A stretch of DNA of 64,000 bases from Hemibagrus wyckioides (taxonomy: Eukaryota > Chordata > Actinopteri > Siluriformes > Bagridae). Where the stretch lies: positions 9,522,205 to 9,586,204 of the forward strand of contig NC_080726.1 in assembly GCF_019097595.1 (NCBI RefSeq). The letters are read 5' to 3'. The notes below the pieces were generated by a model. That model had not been told where the DNA came from, made no database searches, and worked only from the letters and a program-made list of their open reading frames with translations. A program made the position numbers and the translations under genes. Below are positions 62,176 to 64,000 of this stretch, one piece after another. Numbering within the stretch: the stretch's first letter is position 1; each line of letters starts with the position of its first letter.

Positions 62176-62504
62176 CCAATTATTCAATTATTAATACAAA
62201 TATTTGTAGAAAAATTAAAACGCTGAGTCAGCATTCCTTAATGCACAGAAATTACTGGGATAAATAATATTAGAAATTTAGAAATGTCTTTTGAATCTGA
62301 GACTATATTATCTGAAGCCAATTAAATTATGCTTAAGGTGTGCCAAGGAATTCTATGTATATGTCTAAAAGACATTTTTTTTTTTCTGTCTGTTATATAT
62401 TTGTGTTATCTATACACCTGCATACAATATACAGTAAGTGAGTTAATATGTCCTGGAGAGGTATTAAATATTTGTGGATGTGAATGTGTAGCCTCAGATT
62501 ATTT
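62176..62504. other. Unique AT-rich DNA
   Basis: Nothing nameable. Confidence 0.5.
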
Positions 62505-63075
62505 TTCTTAGCTGAAAAGTGTGGACAACCCCATGTTGTCTTCGGCATTTGTAGCCCGTCTGCCCAAGGGTCAGCATGTGTTTCAAGATGCTTTTCTGTT
62601 CACCATGGTGTAAAGAGTGTTTATTTGAGTTACAGTTGCTTCCTGTCAGCTCAAACTAGTCTGGTCATTCTCTTCTGACCTCTCTCATCAACAAGGCATT
62701 TCCACCCACACAACTGCTGCTCACTCAGTGCTTTTGTGTTGTTGTTTTTTTTGCACCATTCTGTGTAAACTCTAGAGACTGTTATGTGTGAAAATCTTCA
62801 AGAGATCAGCAGTTTCTGAAATAAGCTTGTAAAACATACACATCTGGCACCAACAATGCCACAGAAACCATCATTGCACCATCAGTGTTCACAAATTTTC
62901 CCCATTCTGATGTTTGATGTGAGCATTAACGGAAGCTCTTGACCTGTGTCTGCATGACTTGCACTGCTGCCACATGATTGGCTGATTGGATAATTGCATG
63001 AATGAGCCTGTTAGTTACAGCCTGTTAAAGTCATGCAGCCAGGCATGTCTTTATTTACATGCCGTATAGACACTT
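62505..63075 (-). pseudogene. Tc1-like transposon fossil, same family as 24,617 and 59,219
   Basis: The longest uninterrupted stretch of this family in the window. Shared words include 'gatgcttttctgttcaccat', 'ctctcatcaacaaggcattt' (antisense of the LVDE motif region), 'tctgtgtaaactctagagac', 'tctgatgtttgatgtgagca' and 'ccacatgattggctgattgg'. They run in the same order as the copies at 24,617 and 59,219. It ends in a worn 'gacactttatta' at 63,069-63,080. No open transposase remains. Confidence 0.75.
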
Positions 63076-63093
63076 TATTATTTACTTTATAAT

Positions 63094-63325
63094 AATTCAT
63101 TCATCTCCAGAAACTGATGTTCATTGTTAGGGTTGTGGTGGATTTCATGAATACTGGGCATGAGCCTGGAAAACACTGGCAAGACAGAATCCAGTCCACC
63201 TATGAGAATGTTTTGGATAGTGGAAGGAAACAAAAGAACCCAGAGAAATGTGGGAAGTCCACACAGAAACCAGTAACCCAAGAAAAGAAAATAAGACCCA
63301 GGGGCCCTGAAGCTGTGACACAAGT
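63094..63325 (-). mobile_element. SINE, reverse orientation, diverged
   Basis: On the plus strand it begins with the tail complement 'attcattcatctccagaaac' and contains 'atactgggcatgagcctgga', 'gaacccagagaaatgtggga', 'agtccacacagaaaccagta' and 'ggggccctgaagctgtgaca'. This is the reversed order of the SINE family seen at 46,640 and in part of 32,526. The RNA polymerase III boxes are too worn to place. Confidence 0.65.
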
Positions 63326-63870
63326 CGGCTTCCTGCTATTTTTTCAGTGACTTTTTGAAAACATTTTTGGTTGGAGATCAATGGTGAAATTAATGTCATT
63401 GTATTATTTTAAAGTAATAAAACAAAATGTATTTTGATAAGTTATTTTTTCCCTTAAAACAATTTTAAAAATAAAATTAAACTGTTTGCCCAAAACAAAT
63501 AGTTTTTTAATGAACTTTGGATTAGAAGTAGGGTTCCCAGGGTCCCAGGGTGGGAACATTAGAAAAGCCTCCTAGCTGAAGCTTTCTCGTGAAGTTGAGA
63601 AGATACTGAGAGAGGAATACTCTTACAAATTCTAAAATGTTTATTAAAATAGAAAATAGGGTTTCATGATTACTGCATAATCCCATGTGACGTTTTATAG
63701 TGTTAATAATTTAAAAAAATTAGAAATTATTTTTTAAAAAACACCACCACTGCAAAGAAAAAAAGGAATAATAATAATAATAATAATAAACTTTACTTAT
63801 GAAGGTGTGAGGACTGCCAGGTATAACACAAGCATTATTCAAATCTTAAAATCTTAAAAACAGTTTTACT

Positions 63871-63909
<39 letters not shown>

Positions 63910-64000
63910 TTAAATAGGTCTGAAGACATATGCTATATTATATGAGAAAATAGGTTTTCTCCACAGCCACACTCTTTCCTGAATGTCCATTTAGTCAAGA
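63326..64000. other. Unique AT-rich DNA with microsatellites
   Basis: Contains (AAT)n at 63,765-63,788 and a compound (TG)n(AG)n at 63,873-63,909. No gene recognised. Confidence 0.5.

Overview
The window looks like a gene-poor, intergenic or intronic stretch of a teleost fish chromosome. The evidence is many (CA/TG)n, (CT)n and (GATA)n microsatellites, tRNA-derived SINEs with the L2-type 3' tail common in fish, and several distinct Tc1/mariner transposon families of the kinds that litter fish genomes. I found no exon of a host protein-coding gene. The only intact coding sequence is a Tc1-like transposase at 42,968-43,999. Species cannot be settled from this sequence; an ostariophysan such as a catfish or characin would fit, but that is only an impression.

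Layout. Bases 1-9,141 are unique AT-rich DNA with microsatellites, a 5'-truncated SINE whose (TGGA)n tail has grown to about 300 bp (3,850-4,416), and a small hairpin element (7,135-7,317). Bases 9,142-18,176 are one giant tandem array of the pentamer ACACT, about 9 kb, with zones of different variants, higher-order repeats of 50, 90, 150 and about 270-330 bp, and a decamer TCTGCATCAC that appears only from 11,871 on. A decayed fringe follows to about 18,545.

Bases 18,546-42,833 are unique DNA broken by Tc1 fossils (22,699-23,157; 24,617-25,178; 35,735-35,999; 40,830-41,190), a GATA/GACA array (25,203-25,592), an AAT/ATT hairpin-forming array (27,463-27,675) and tRNA-derived SINEs (32,526-32,925; 33,031-33,286; 40,290-40,455). 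Bases 42,834-44,081 are a complete Tc1 element with identical 29-bp inverted repeats, TA flanks and an open DD34E transposase. Bases 44,082-64,000 hold SINE and L2-tail fragments, a TA-flanked deletion derivative (50,826-51,377), and transposase pseudogenes at 55,890-56,900, 59,219-59,695, 61,080-62,175 and 62,505-63,075.

Between the repeats are complex, non-repetitive blocks rich in TAATTA-type and similar motifs that look like vertebrate conserved non-coding elements. This is a compositional impression that needs an alignment to confirm. If right, the window is a regulatory desert around a developmental gene lying outside it. I see no multi-gene system here. The strongest candidates for something undescribed are the architecture of the pentamer array and the retroposon-tail-seeded microsatellites.
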